This document shows, piece by piece, positions 11,641 to 28,489 of a DNA stretch of 64,000 nucleotides; the stretch's first letter is position 1, and the number at the start of each line of letters is the position of its first letter. The position numbers and the translations under genes were made by a program. This DNA is from Carnegiea gigantea (taxonomy: Eukaryota > Streptophyta > Magnoliopsida > Caryophyllales > Cactaceae), in contig JAKOGI010000363.1 of assembly GCA_029747015.1 (NCBI GenBank), forward strand, positions 517,501 to 581,500, read 5' to 3'. Under the pieces are notes generated by a model. It was not told where the DNA came from. It saw only the letters and a list, made by a program, of their open reading frames with translations, and did not search any database.

Positions 11641-11775
11641 TAATTGCTAAAGGATGGAATGAATTTTAGAGGCGATTAGAGTGCTTAATTGGTAAAGGAT
11701 GGAATGAATTTTAAAGGCAACTAAAGTGCTTAATTGCTAAAGGTTGGAATGAACTTTGAAGGCGACTAAAGTACT
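11641..11775 (+). repeat. 45-bp tandem triplicate inside the 5' LTR
   Basis: Three units start at 11,641, 11,686 and 11,731, each TAATTG(C/G)TAAAGG(A/T)TGGAATGAA..., plus a partial fourth. The same array is at 18,987-19,121 in the other LTR, so it predates insertion. Confidence 0.9.
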
Positions 11776-12384
11776 TAATTGGTAAACCTAGTTACGCTTT
11801 AAATGTGAAAGCAAAGGACCAAGAATAGATAGAACAGCTATGAAATTATCTTACATAAACGAGCACAACTCTGTTTATGTGAGTAAGTTATTGAAATGAA
11901 AGGCATACATTGGTAACTGTGTAGGTGGTTTGCTTGATACGCCTAGCATTCTGAAGTGTGGTTAGTCGTGAGCATCAGACCATTCATTCAATAAAGGTGC
12001 ATTGTGATTAGATGCTGTAAGACCTTTCAATAACTTAATTGATTCTTGTTATGAATGCATGAGGCTTTGCCTTGTGAAATGACTATTGCATTTGAAATGT
12101 AAAGAAATCTAGATATTCTTGTATGAATACAACTATTGACATTTAAAAAACAAGTTTCCATATTACTTGACTTGAAGAGTGAATGAACATGCAAAGATTA
12201 ACTCGTTTTTAAGCATATTTTACCAAATGAGTGGTTTTATGCTTTCTGAGTCGATGTGAAATTATTAAGGATTCGAACCTCAAGAGAATAAGAACGCCAT
12301 TGTTTGTGATACAATGAAAGTTTTAATATAGATGCATTTAGAGGTAAAATGCATCTAAACCGTTTTGGGCTAGGAAATGGTGCC

Positions 12385-12820
<436 letters not shown>

Positions 12821-14193
12821 TATGATGATTGCAGAGAATGCCTAATTCTCGGGAACCCTAATACGTAGGGAGATAGACCCAGAAGTGGGAACCCTAGAAG
12901 ACCCTGACGAGGGTAATATATTGCCCAGGGAGTAGACCCAGAAGTGGGAACCCTGAAAGATCCTGACGTGGATGATATGAAATGTGAGTAGCGATCTCAA
13001 TGGTACAATGGAACGTGAGTGACAGCCTCATCGTATCTAGCACAGTTATGAGATTTTGATGCCTATGAAAATGATTTCTTTCATAATATGTTATGTGAAT
13101 ACCTGATTCGAGGGTGATAACGGTGTAAAGCTTTGGAAAGGTGCATGTCTTCTTAAAAAGCATTTTATCGAGTTTTCAACTGTCTGCCAAGTGCATAACA
13201 ACAGTTTATAAGAACTTCCATTGGCTTAAAAGACATGCATTAACCATACTCTCTTGTAAAAAGAAGTCTCACTTGGTCATTTTATTTAAACACCTTGACT
13301 TCAAGTATTTATATGTGAATTAAGTGTTCTATTGCATCCAATACCTGAATTGTTGCTTGAGATAGCTTGTCAATGAATCCTGCGTTTGTGTTATATGACG
13401 TTATGCTTACACTGTGTGATCTTATGTTGATATAACATGAAATTACCTCTAATAAGCTATAAGAGACTTAATTCAGGCAAGTTAAGTACCTTGGGTGTGA
13501 ATTAGAGGGAGTATAGGGTTACCCTCACACTAGAAAGGTCATTGAGGTGACAACAGATGTGGAATACTCTATAGGCTTATTATATGATATTGTATATATC
13601 ATATTGCATGCCTAAGTGCCTTAAAGTATGACATGCAACTGTTTTATCTTCAGGGGGTTGGGAATCATTCGCTGGGCGTGTACATATTTCCCCTACTTTG
13701 TGAAGGGTGTCATGTGCGTACATATAGAACTAGGCTTATGAGTTAAATGATGCAATGTAATGTGTCCCAAGAGTTGTAAATGTAAGTAAGCAAAGTACTC
13801 TAGTTCATGTAATGCATATTGTTTAGAAGTCACTCTGTACGGCCATGTGAGCCAACCATCTGATTAGCCAGTTGTTTTTTTAGCTAAAGTTAGTTATATT
13901 TTGGGATGTAAACCCCAGTACTATGGATATATGGTCCGTCGACTTGTATTTATTATTTCTTTCTTTATTATTGAACTTTAATGTTTGGTAGAGTTGTGAA
14001 CTCCAGTATGTAGCCATTGAGCTTATTTCTATGTTCTTTTATAGTTCTACTCAATGCGGGGAATTAATATAAAGCTTTAAGCCTGAAAAATGGTTAATTT
14101 TCAGACGAAACTCTGTCCGTTTTACCCTACGATTTCAGTCGGAATTAAGAAATCATTGATACTTCTAACCCTAGGGGTTGAGGTTATCATAAA

Positions 14194-14211
14194 TGGTATC
14201 AGAGTAAGGTC
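14194..14211 (+). promoter_or_regulatory. Primer binding site (tRNA-iMet type) of the LARD
   Basis: TGGTATCAGAGTAAGG lies 4 bp after the 5' LTR end. TGGTATCAGAG is complementary to the 3' end of plant initiator-Met tRNA, the minus-strand primer of many plant LTR retrotransposons. Confidence 0.85.
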
Positions 14212-17200
14212 CTGTGACCATAGGCCGCGACCTGAGTCTTGCATTTCATATAGTCGCGTAAGAACACTTTGTGATGATGTGGCATATGTCATACTCAGTG
14301 TGCAACTGTGCCTTATAGCATGGTCATTTGCAACTTATAGGTGACTCGGGTAGGTCGATTGATTAAAAGGTACGAGTTACGCATTACTATAGGAGCTAAA
14401 TGGCTTCCCATGCCCTAAGTTGGCAGTGTAGAAGTGCCATTGGTGCAATGTGCTCTTAATGTGCTAATTGACTTGATTGACTCATTGTTATATGATTTGG
14501 TTAAGCCGATCGGATAAATGTGAGTCTTATGTTAGAATGTGAGACCAATTAACTTGTGTATTCTCGTGTGAGCTAAGTGATTGTTCGAATGGTAAATGCT
14601 TTATTCGTGCCCCTGGAAGTGGCAATCGAAAGTTAAAGCACGTTAATTTAAACTCGAACGATTGAAAATCTTTTTCCAAGCTCATTCTTTGCCCCTACAT
14701 GTGGGTTGCTCCTCGGGCCCTACAACTAAGAGAGCAGACGTACTTAGAGATGGTAGGGAAGAGGCTAAAAATGGATAAGTTATTTTCCACCTTTGAAATT
14801 CAAGGTTTTAAATGTTAATGTCCTTCTAGCTGTCGAGTTCAATTTTTACTTTGCACCAAAGGACTTGCGTTCCTTTAGTAATGATGAATGAGTTTAGGTT
14901 CGCAAGTACACGCCCTTATGCTACGCGTGTCGAGATGCTGCTTGTAAATGTGTATGTGCTAAGATGTGTGCATCGATGGAATCGTTCATAATGGAGAGGA
15001 ATGGTTAAAGACCCATAGCTATGATTGATGATCCTATTAAATGATACCCCCCTTTTGAATTCTAAATTACCTGAGGAAATTAGGGGATATTTTCATATGC
15101 ATGCCTGAAGGATTAAGTGTTGGTGGTAGGTTCTTATTGAAAATTGTGTAAGTATCCCTATCGTTCCCCATCTTTGTCATTGTTCCCTGCACAGTGCATT
15201 AGTTACTTTTTATCATATGAATTGTTATTCATGATGTGGGGTGGCAATGTTTTGGCTAGAATAAGCCCTAATACACCAAGAAAATGCAAGGGAGAGATAA
15301 CCTAGTAGACTTTAGAATTATACGTAGTAAATGATCCCTACTAAGATGAGCAACCTATATGGTAAGGCTCCTATGATCACCTATAGGATAGGCATGCCTC
15401 ATCAGACCTCAACGCATACCTATAAGACCGATAATGTTGACCATACTCAAACAATCATAGTCCCTTGGTCGCCAATCTCTCCTAAATTTTGATGAGCTTT
15501 ACGGCATACCATTGACCACTTGTTGCAAATAGGGATTACATGCGTAGATATACGTCCAAGTGTTTTCTTTATGTGACAACCCCGTGAATTTGCATGCCTT
15601 AAGGGATGTTTGTGGCGTAATGTGTTTCGTGAACCCATGGGAGTACCTATGGTTAGGAAGGTAGTGAGTGACCATTGATGTGTTTGTGGTCGAATGTTAA
15701 GAGAATGAGTTTTGGTAGTTACTTGGCTTGAACTCGAATAAACTTAAAATTGTATTAGTTTAGCGACTCGATTTATCTGGCTAGTTGCATAATATGACTT
15801 CGAATCATCAGTTACGGTCCTTGAATTCTGTTTTCTCATGTTATAATTAGAATAATTAAACATGGCGTATGTAATGCATGACTTGATAACAATAGAATTA
15901 TATTTGTATGTGTTCACATTTACAAATATGTATATCTCATGTGTAAGAAAGATAGCATGGTAGAGCATCTAAGTTCACGTTAGCATAAATATAGATACTC
16001 ATGTTCGTGGTGCGTAGTCATCAATGCATTATAGGAATTGGGTCATTGACTAGTTGTGCGAGTGAATTGTTAAGTGCATGAGCTTTTTGGTGCCCGTTTT
16101 GAGCCTATATAGGATGCGGGTGAGTTGGATGCATGGTCTGGCTTATTGCCTGATATGACTGTTGGTGTGTTACTAACATTACATGACTCCTGTTGCTTCT
16201 TATTAGAGCTTGGGTGGCTGGATACACATATATTGAATACACAACCTAGTGACTAATGGAATTTGCATTTATGTGTGCTCAACAGCATATCTTATATTTA
16301 CTAAGGATAACATGCTAGTACCTCGCATTTAGGGGCCAACCTCTATCTAGATACATAAATGCCTATGTGCTTCATGTGACACGATGATGTGTAGGTGTAC
16401 TTGCAATCATATGCAAGCCTTTACTGTATCACCTAGTCCTTAAAGTTGTGGAATGAGGCAGTTAAAGTGTTTAATGGAATTGTTTTGATGTAGTTTGACC
16501 ATACAGTGGTAAATACTTGTGCCATCCTTATTAGGACATGGGCATGTCAATGTACCTGCATGGCTTCATGACTTATAGAGAAACTAATTCCATGTGGGAA
16601 CTAAAGAGCAAAGCTTTACATTAGTTAAACCATTGTAATTAAGCTAATATAATGTGATGTCTCCACTACCTTGGTGTGATGTGGTAGCTTCCTGAATGAT
16701 TTAAACTTAGAATGGTTTGATACCTTTATACTTTCACATGAACATGGTTAAGCTAACCGCCTTCGTACAACCTTGACATGTCCTATATAAGTTGTCATGA
16801 ATAAAAAGACCCAAAAAAAAAAAAAATTAGCTAGGGTCAATGTATAAACATAGGAGTGTCAGTGTATATGTTTTCCTCTTGTGAATCCCTTGTTATATAC
16901 GTGTTTAGACTAGTTCATGCTGCTTATAATCCTTGGGCTTAAGAATGCTGAGTCATTGAGCCTATACGATGTCATTATACTAAAGTTATGCTACGTGATA
17001 CTATGTGATGCCCTTATTACTCTAGTATGTTATAGGAGTCCCCAGGTTAACTGTTTGGATTTTTGTGATGATTTGAATCCATGCTTTAGAAAGAAAATAT
17101 CTGTATATGACCTTGAGATGTTATGCCTAATTATCATACCTTTAGATGCTAATTCATGACGGTGCATATACATAGAGTGGTCGTTCACTGTGCAGATTGA

Positions 17201-17499
17201 GTCTAGATGATTGAAAGTCTATTTTGCTTTTTAAAACGAGCTCAATATGGTTTTTCATGCCAACTCATTTGCCTTTCTTCTATGCGATTGCCCTCAGCGC
17301 CTAAATAGAGTGAGTAGTCGCTTGAAGAGGATTGGCAAGGAGGAGAATGGATACCATAAGCCTTTTTCTTTCAATTTAAAAGATATAGGTGATTGCTAAA
17401 TGAAACCTTTTGGAATCCTATCATATAGATCACAGTGCGTGTGTGCATCTTGTGTTTGAATGAATGGTGAACCTTAAAATTTCGAGGATGAAATTCTTT
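14212..17499 (+). other. LARD internal non-coding domain
   Basis: Stop-rich in all frames. I found no zinc knuckle, protease, RT, RNase H or integrase motif. The end (TTTCGAGGATGAAATTCTTTTAAG, 17,480-17,502, a gypsy-type pre-PPT spacer) links it to chromovirus-like partners. A poly-A run lies at about 16,810-16,825. Confidence 0.7.
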
Positions 17500-17512
17500 T
17501 AAGGGGGGAGAG
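17500..17512 (+). promoter_or_regulatory. Polypurine tract of the LARD
   Basis: TAAGGGGGGAGAG lies directly before the 3' LTR start at 17,513, as needed to prime plus-strand DNA. Confidence 0.85.
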
Positions 17513-21439
<3,927 letters not shown>

Positions 21440-24150
21440 CCTAAAAATTCAATGTTTACAATTCTTGGGTAATATAATTAACATTATCTAAATTTTGAGT
21501 TTAGTAGCTAGTTGCTTAACTCGCAGCTTATGATTTAGTGTTAGGCCTTTGCAAACTAGGATTTTGAAGTATAGGTTCAAATTTCTTCATCATAGACCAA
21601 ACCAAAGGCTGCTAGTAAATAAAATAAAATAAAATAATTCTAATTAAAAAATAAACTCTGATTTTGTTAGTCCTAACTATTCCCACCAAAGTTTAAAAAT
21701 TAAATTTTGGATAGACTTTATAATTTCAGGAAAGGGATATCAATAAAAGAAAATCTCCAAATCAACCCAACTAATCCCAAAAATCTATCTTCTGTTTCTT
21801 CTTATGAAATAAAATTAGTCAATAAAATTAGCTTTATTTTCTCAGAATTTACCTTCCATTTCAAAATTTTAAATTTTAAATTCTACAATTATTTTGGAAA
21901 GAGAATCATAGATTCCTAAAAATCCTTAATGGGTCAAAAATTGCTTCCTCTGTCTTTCCCTCCTCTATCTTACCATGGGGCTAGTAGGAAAGTGGGAAAA
22001 AAAAAATCTACTAGCATCTTTCTTTATCATGCTCAAAGCCTCTCATTCTAGTACCCTCCCTCTTTCTCACACTATCTCTCTCACCAATACTCTCTTGCCC
22101 CACACCCGTGCCATCGTCGCCTAACCCATCATTGGCAACCATCACCACTTTTCTGCCACTGCCAGCGACTTCCGACTATCCGCCTCTACCACCGGCCATC
22201 CTTTTTCTCTTCCTTTTTCTTCTTTTTAATTGGTATGCTATGGGTACTACTAAGAGTCCTTCTATATTATTCAGACCCTGAACATCTAAATTATAACTTT
22301 AATATAATCTATAGCCTTTAATCAACCTCTCTAATAAGTTTTTTATAAATCACACTTAGATTTTGGGTTGGAAAAAGGAGGAACAATCCCCTCATAATCA
22401 TCAATCTCTCAACTACAGAGTAAGAACCCTATTAGCTATCTTTTATTACCTCTTGAAGGATTCGCTGGAACTTTTAGCAAGAAAATGATATTAAGGGATG
22501 AAAAGCGATGATTAGGAACAAATTTTGTAACTAATAGTTAATGGGCTTTGACTTTAAAACAAGAAATATGATCGTCAGTTTAGACCAATGTATTGACTTA
22601 CACTGACTTAAATTTGAAGCCTCACCTAGAAATATCTAGCCGTCCAAAAATCATAGAAACATTTTGAGATGTAGGTTTATGGGTCTATTGTACTAAAAAT
22701 TTTGAATTTCTAAATTTGTACCTAAAATGAGAGAGAAATAAATTTTCTCCACTAGAGGGCAATTCTAAGCTGAACCAACTAGTTTGAAAGACTCAAAATT
22801 TAGGGTTAATATACGTTGTTATTCGATATTCATCATAAAATATAAGTTATAGTAGACATCTTGGGCTTTCTAAATTGTACTCATACATCCTAATATGAAT
22901 GCCCTAAGTCAAGATATGCCTTCTGCAAGTTGAGATAGAAAACTAGCTAAGATTGCATATAATTTGTAATAAGTTAAGGGTCCATTCAAAGTTATTTAAA
23001 CTAAAAATAACTATTAAACTTTGTCTTCATCTTTAGAAATGGATAATTATATGTTTAGTCATGGGATTGTGATCTTAAGGTTCTTGGGTTATTTAGGTTG
23101 TAAATTTGTCTTATGTTAACCCATATTATTGACGCACTACTTTGTCGCTTAGGCTCAATGGTCTAGGATCGAGTTCAAGCTAGGATATTTCTTATTCATG
23201 CTAGATTAAGGTAATGTCTATGGCCTAACTCCCTTTTGGTGCTTATCTTAATGTATTTGGGTGTCTTCTAAATTATTTGTGAAATTGTTTGCTAAAAGGG
23301 ACCTTATATGAAAAACTTAAACTGTTCTATGTGCCTCTATTTTATTTTAAGACTATGCTTATGGTGTGCTTACTTCGTAAAGGTACAGTTTGTGCTTTAA
23401 ATGAATGTTTGCAATAACTTACATTTTGGCTATGTGGTGTGGGCCATGATAGAAGCTAAATTAAATCTTGTTCATAAGATATTGACTAATAAAAGTTGAA
23501 GATTATGGTGATTTTAAGGAAGGTAGCTCTTGAGTTAGGGCATGACCTTGATAATTGAGACATAATCATCTCCCCAGGTTAATGAATGCAAGTTTTTGGG
23601 TACGCACTATGGTAGATAGCATGTATGACATGTCAGGATTACTACTGCGTAGTGTCCCATGAGATAGTTCAGCGTAGGGCCATGCGACTTGCATTGGGGT
23701 TGCTTGCAAAGGGAATGGAATGAAATTAAATAAATGGGCTGAACAAAAGGAAAAAAAATTGATCAAGGCTTTGTTCCTTGGTAACCTCACTTGATTTCGA
23801 ACTTGTTTATAGACCGTTGGTTCTCTCTTAAAATGTTTGAAATGAATTTAAAGTTGTGTTTAACTCCTAGGGGCAGGCATTATTAAGCTCTGTCGCACCT
23901 TCCAAATTATTTTGTTTTTAGGTACAGATTTGTTGTATGGGGGAAGGGCATTAGAGTGAGGCCGAAAGATTCTCTACAACTTCTATTTGCTTAAATAAAA
24001 CTTTGGACTTGTTTAGTGAATATTTTAACCTTATGAACATTGAATCTATTGAATTTTGGAAATCCAACTCTATTATACAGTCAATTCTTCACAACACCTT
24101 GTATTTCTTATGAAATATTGCAGTGACACCCTTTAGGGTTTATCCGCTGC
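21440..24150 (+). mobile_element. Probable remainder of the old Gypsy LTR split by the LARD
   Basis: CCTAAAAATTCAATG at 21,440 reads naturally as the continuation of TGTAAAACCCCAA at 10,123-10,135, allowing for the 5-bp duplication. Gypsy LTRs of this kind often begin TGTAACACCCCTAAAA. The rest is AT-rich, non-coding and stop-rich, and includes a C-rich CCACC..CCGGCC leader-like patch at 22,100-22,200. I cannot place its right end; a change of character near 24,130-24,190 is my best guess. Confidence 0.4.
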
Positions 24151-24194
24151 ATTGACGAAGTTAAAAGGATAATAGTAAATTAAGTTAGAATTTC

Positions 24195-24578
24195 TAGGGG
24201 GAATGTCCATCCTAGTATCTTTACCCCGCTAGATGACAGCCTAGGGCTCTCCCATCTACTAGCGCAACTTACAGTCGTGGATTAGCTCTAATACCATCTA
24301 TAACACCTCGCCGCTCCTCGAGTCATGGAGAATTAACAAGAACGGCTTCAAGGGCTGTTGACTAGAACTACACATCACCATAAGCCTTTCCAGTAAGCTT
24401 CATCCTCGCTCACATGCTGTCTAGAAAGCTTCTCAAGAGGTCACTCACCCTAAGATTACTCAACAGCAAGCATGCTTAAGTGTGGAGTTCTTAAGAGTGG
24501 GTCCCAGAAAAGGAAGTTGTACCTGGGTGATACAAGTAGTAAATTCAATCCCTTTTGAGCCACACTCTGGGTGTTACA
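24195..24578 (-). mobile_element. Cassandra TRIM retrotransposon remnant (one LTR, PBS, part of the interior)
   Basis: On the minus strand the LTR runs from TGTAACACCCAGAG (24,578) to GCGAGGTGTTATA (about 24,299). Its middle (24,427-24,503) reads like 5S rRNA: AGAACTCC, then ACTTAAGCATGCTTG where 5S has GTTAAGCGTGCTTGG, then AGGGTGAGTGACCTCTTGAG where 5S has GGATGGGTGACCTCCTGG. This is the hallmark of Cassandra, whose LTR holds a 5S-derived Pol III promoter. TGGTATTAGAGC (24,285-24,296) follows as the primer site, then GTGGGAGAGCCCTAGGC-like interior ending in GGATGGACATTCC near 24,205. No second LTR is seen, so the element is truncated. Cassandra encodes no protein. Confidence 0.85.
24427..24503 (-). 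promoter_or_regulatory. 5S-rRNA-like internal Pol III promoter of the Cassandra LTR
   Basis: The A-box-like TTAAGCATGCTTG and C-box-like GGGTGAGTGACCTC keep 5S order and rough spacing. The segment differs enough from 5S that activity is uncertain. It is not a functional 5S gene. Confidence 0.75.
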
Positions 24579-25760
24579 CATTGACCACAAAATATATTAT
24601 TCATAGCCTTCAAATGTTACATTAAAGCAATCTTAGATAATGACAAATAGAGAAACAAACCGATTCAATCATTGATGTGAGGAAAGGGACCTTTAAAATA
24701 CCTCTAAAATTAGGTTCAAGCATAGAGGAAAAGTAGTTGCACAAGCATAACCTAGCACCCACAAGATCTAGAAGTAAAATTATTTGGTAAAAAAGGAAAG
24801 CCAAAACTACCAAGGGATGTGGGTTACCATAAAATTAATGAAAAAAAAAAACCGTACAGATTTGCATTCAATATGAGTATCTTAAAATCCCCCCCACCCC
24901 AATAACCAACTAACTAACTTGAACCCAATCAAAATCTAGAAGAAGAAAATGCCCAACAAGATGTTTGAGAGAGAAAAGATGAAGAGAGAAAAGAGGAAGA
25001 GAAAACTAACCAGCACTTTTGAATTCTCATACCCATCACAGTCCAAAGTATACTTACTTGAAAGTAGAAAATGGGGCAATCTGAATTCTCATACACATCA
25101 CCATCCAAAGCAAAAAAGGGCAATCTAAATTCATCCATTGAATGCAAAAATTAAGAGATCTTATAAATTTAACTAGTTAAATCTAAAAGAAGGAGCAAAA
25201 ACTCACTAGCAGTTCTACTACAGAAATAATGCATCCCAGTTAAGAAGTCATAGAGATGGGCATTAGAGTTCCTTAACAATGGACAATCCAAATTTTTGTC
25301 AACTAAACTAGCACACAATGGATGAAGATTAGAGGGCGATGTTTGCAAGGGGATTGACATCAACTAACTAATGGGATCATGATAAACAAAATGATTGAAG
25401 CGATTTAGACATCTAATCAATGAAAATTGTAGATCAAGTAATGAAATCTCAAGGTACTTGTTAAGGCCTAAGTAGGGTAGCAAATTAGGGTGAATACATA
25501 TCATACTTTGTTCTTGAAGGATGGGGTTGTGCTTCACTATTTCTAATTTTGTTGTGTACTCTTTAAATCGCTAATTATTTCAGTTCTAGAGGGGATTTAC
25601 TTTTTCCCCTTTCTCCAAAAGTAAATTTGTTTTAACTAGTTTTGTGAAATTTTCATGAATTTGCCACAATAGATCTATAAATTTGTAGCAATTCGTGTTT
25701 AACTATAATTAGTTTAAAACTTTCACATTTTTGTGACAATTTTTAATTTCCATAAATAAA
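24579..25760. other. Unrecognised AT-rich spacer
   Basis: Contains a partial 62-bp direct repeat (GAATTCTCATAC(C/A)CATCAC at 25,021 and 25,083) and A-rich runs near 24,840. No coding similarity seen. Confidence 0.35.
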
Positions 25761-25769
25761 TTGCTACAT

Positions 25770-26065
25770 CAAACTTATTTTGTTGTACTGTATAGAAGAG
25801 CTCCTTTGTTCATACCTAGGAATCTCATTTGGTTGGACATAAGGATGGAGAGGTTTCCCTTAAAAAGGAAGAACAAGGTTGTTCTAAGGAGGGATGGTCT
25901 GTTCAAAGTCATTGAGACGGTCAGTGACACTGCCTACACATTATAAGTATCAGGGAGATCGGTGTCGCTTTCACTGTCAATGTTGGGGATCTTACTCCTT
26001 GTTTTGAAGATGATGATGACTTGAGGACAAATCCAAGTTAAAGAGGATGACCCGAGAGCTACCAC
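25770..26065 (+). pseudogene. Ty3/Gypsy pol C-terminus (integrase end) fragment
   Basis: The frame holds IWLDIRMERFPLKRKNKVV, RRDGLFKVIETVSDTAYTL and then, after a stop, VAFTVNVGDLTPCFEDDDDL. This matches the conserved tail of plant Gypsy integrases (VWLH(L/I)RKERFP..K..KL..R.DGPF.V...V..NAY...LP...VS.TFNV.DLSPY). The region binds or chaperones DNA during integration. Stops (for example at 25,944-25,946) and lack of upstream pol show that it is a scrap. Confidence 0.75.
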
Positions 26066-26579
26066 CTTAACCTCTCATGGTAGCCCAAAATATATAAAGA
26101 GTACTATTTTTTTAGTAAGGACCTTATCACTTTCACTTAAAGGGCTAGGCATAGCTTCGATAAAATTTTTCAAAAGCCTTTTGAACTTTAACAAGCTTAA
26201 ACCTTAACTATTGACCACTTCAAGGTGCCTCATTCCTAATTCCAAGGTCATGGCAGTAGATAGCGGCTAAACAACTAGGTCATTAATAAGGCTAGTTTAT
26301 GTCATGTTTTTTGTTACAATTTCTAACTTTGCATCTTTATCTTTTAGGATTCATTTGCATAGATAATTAATTTTTCACGGCCCTAACGATGTTAGCTTTA
26401 GGATTCTTCAAAACTTGGTTGAAAATTTTTGGTTTTTGGTAGCTAAAATAAGGAATGTCCTAAATTAGTCTCTACAGGTTAGTGTGCCTAACAAATGATC
26501 TTTGACGTGTCTCATGATGGTGATTCTTTAATCAAACTTGTAGGAAATGTGCCTGGAATATCTTGCCATAGGAAGATTT

Positions 26580-26725
26580 CGGCAAAATTAAAGGGAAAAT
26601 TTACTATATGGTCATTCGACCAGCATTATTATATGGCTCGAAGCATTAAGCAATTAGGAAGACCCACATTCAAGTATTATCGACTACAATGATAAGGATG
26701 ATTAGGTAGATGTCTAGTCATACAA
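26580..26725 (+). pseudogene. RTE-type LINE reverse-transcriptase C-terminal scrap
   Basis: KLKGKF, then in the next frame YMVIRPALLYGSKH and AIRKTHIQV, matches the K(L/F)KGK(F/V)Y...(I/V)RPA(L/V)LYGSECW segment also found in the LINE at 51,060-51,740. Frameshift and stops are present, and only about 145 bp are recognisable. Confidence 0.65.
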
Positions 26726-28489
26726 TACTGGTGATATGAAGAATTTAAGTTTTAGAATTCATTGCCTCAAGTCCAGCCATTCATCAAGTAAGTACCATAT
26801 CGTTCATAGGGAGTTGAGTTTCAAGTACCAAAATTCACTCAAGTGTTTCAAGTTAGGCTAAATGGAAGGGAAATGAAAGACACGCTAAATGAAGCTATAA
26901 ACCAAAAAAAAAATAAAATAAAAAAATAGGAGGCTTAGGATTATGATTTCGCAATTGAAGAACCAAGTAGCCAAGGTAAGCTTAACCCACCGAACCTACA
27001 CCAACAACTAGGGATGGTCAGTTGCTCCATAAAAGAACACCGAAGCCTTCTTTCAAGAGTTATAAGCTAGTTTAATTGACCCAACGACCTATTTTCATGG
27101 AGGTTAGCCCAATCAGACTATGAGATTAGCAATCCTTGGACCTAACTAGGATGGAACTATTTTCATGTCCAAATCCCGACTATTCTCTCTCCCACAACAG
27201 CAAATTAACCTCATCTTTCGGCATAAGTCAATTGTCTAAAAATATAAATGAAAGCTCTTTCAAACATTTTTCCGAACACATCGTGTGCATAAGAGAAAAC
27301 TCTTAATTGCAAGAACAAATAAAGGCTCGCTGGGCCTAATTCAATAGGAATTAAGCATCAAAGGGCTAATTGAATCCATGTCAATTAAACCTAGGTACTA
27401 ATCACCACAAGAACACCATAAAATCTAGCTACACCCAAACCAGAAAACAACTAAATAAACTTGAATTAGAGAGGAGAGAAAATGAATCTAACATAATTTA
27501 ATAAACTAACTAAACATGGATTAACAATAAAAACTAAACATTTAAATAAATAAAATCAAACACCATAACTAAACTAGCGTAATCTAAGCATGCACCAAAA
27601 TATGAAATAGAGAGAGAAAAGGAAGAGAAAACTTAGTCTTGATTACTTGAATGAAGTTCAAAATAAACTAGTAGTTGACCTTAGGGGTTGAGTAAAGATA
27701 AAATGTTTGAGAAAATATGTGGGCATATGAATTCATATGATTTAATTGGAATTTTTTTATTAATATTATTTTTTTGAGTAATATTTATGATATTGAAGAA
27801 TGAAATGTTATGTGGTTCTTAGAGAATCTTTTATTTGAGCATATTTCACTCTAATTAATTTCATAAGAGATATAAGCATTTTTTTAATGTTATTAAAATT
27901 AATTTAAGTGAAATATTATGTGAAATTTGTATGATATTTTTTGCTCATTTGATACATAATAAGTATATATATTTGATTAAAGTGCATGAAAATTATGCTG
28001 CATATCATGAGAATATGTTTCATATGTTGTAAACTCAAAATTGCATGTAAAAGTTATGTACTCTCCATAAATAAGTTATGTGGGAGGAAACTGAAATTTC
28101 TCAAAATTACATTTTTGAGAATTTTGTTCAATATGCAAATTATTCCTAAAATGTTTAAATCCTTATTTTTCATATATGGTTATGTGTTGAACTTTCCTAA
28201 AGTATTCATGTGGCATATCTTCTTTGATTAAAAATTTGAGAATTTGTTTTAGAATATTTCACTGACTGTTATGTGTTTTGGTAACTTGGAATGAAACGAC
28301 AAAGTTAATTGCATCGAAACATTCATTCCTACGATGATAATTGGGAACTATATATGAACTTTCGACTCTAGGGTCTATGTTTGAGTATATTGGCTTTGTC
28401 AATTATTTCAAAGTTACATGCATGTGTGTGTGTGTCAAAATATTAGACGCATGTGTGATTTTATACTAATTTTAAAACTTTTGTATTTT
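26726..28489. other. Unrecognised AT-rich spacer, possibly the leader/LTR side of the Copia remnant
   Basis: No coding motif. 28,270-28,490 could be the leader of the Copia element that follows, but no LTR pair or primer site was found. Confidence 0.3.

Noticed and set aside
14191..14211. A tRNA gene
   Set aside because: The tRNA-like sequence is only the short primer-site complement used by LTR retrotransposons. The same applies at 24,285 and 36,279.
24427..24503. A 5S rRNA gene
   Set aside because: Only part of the 5S text is present, it is diverged, and it lies within a Cassandra LTR beside a primer site.
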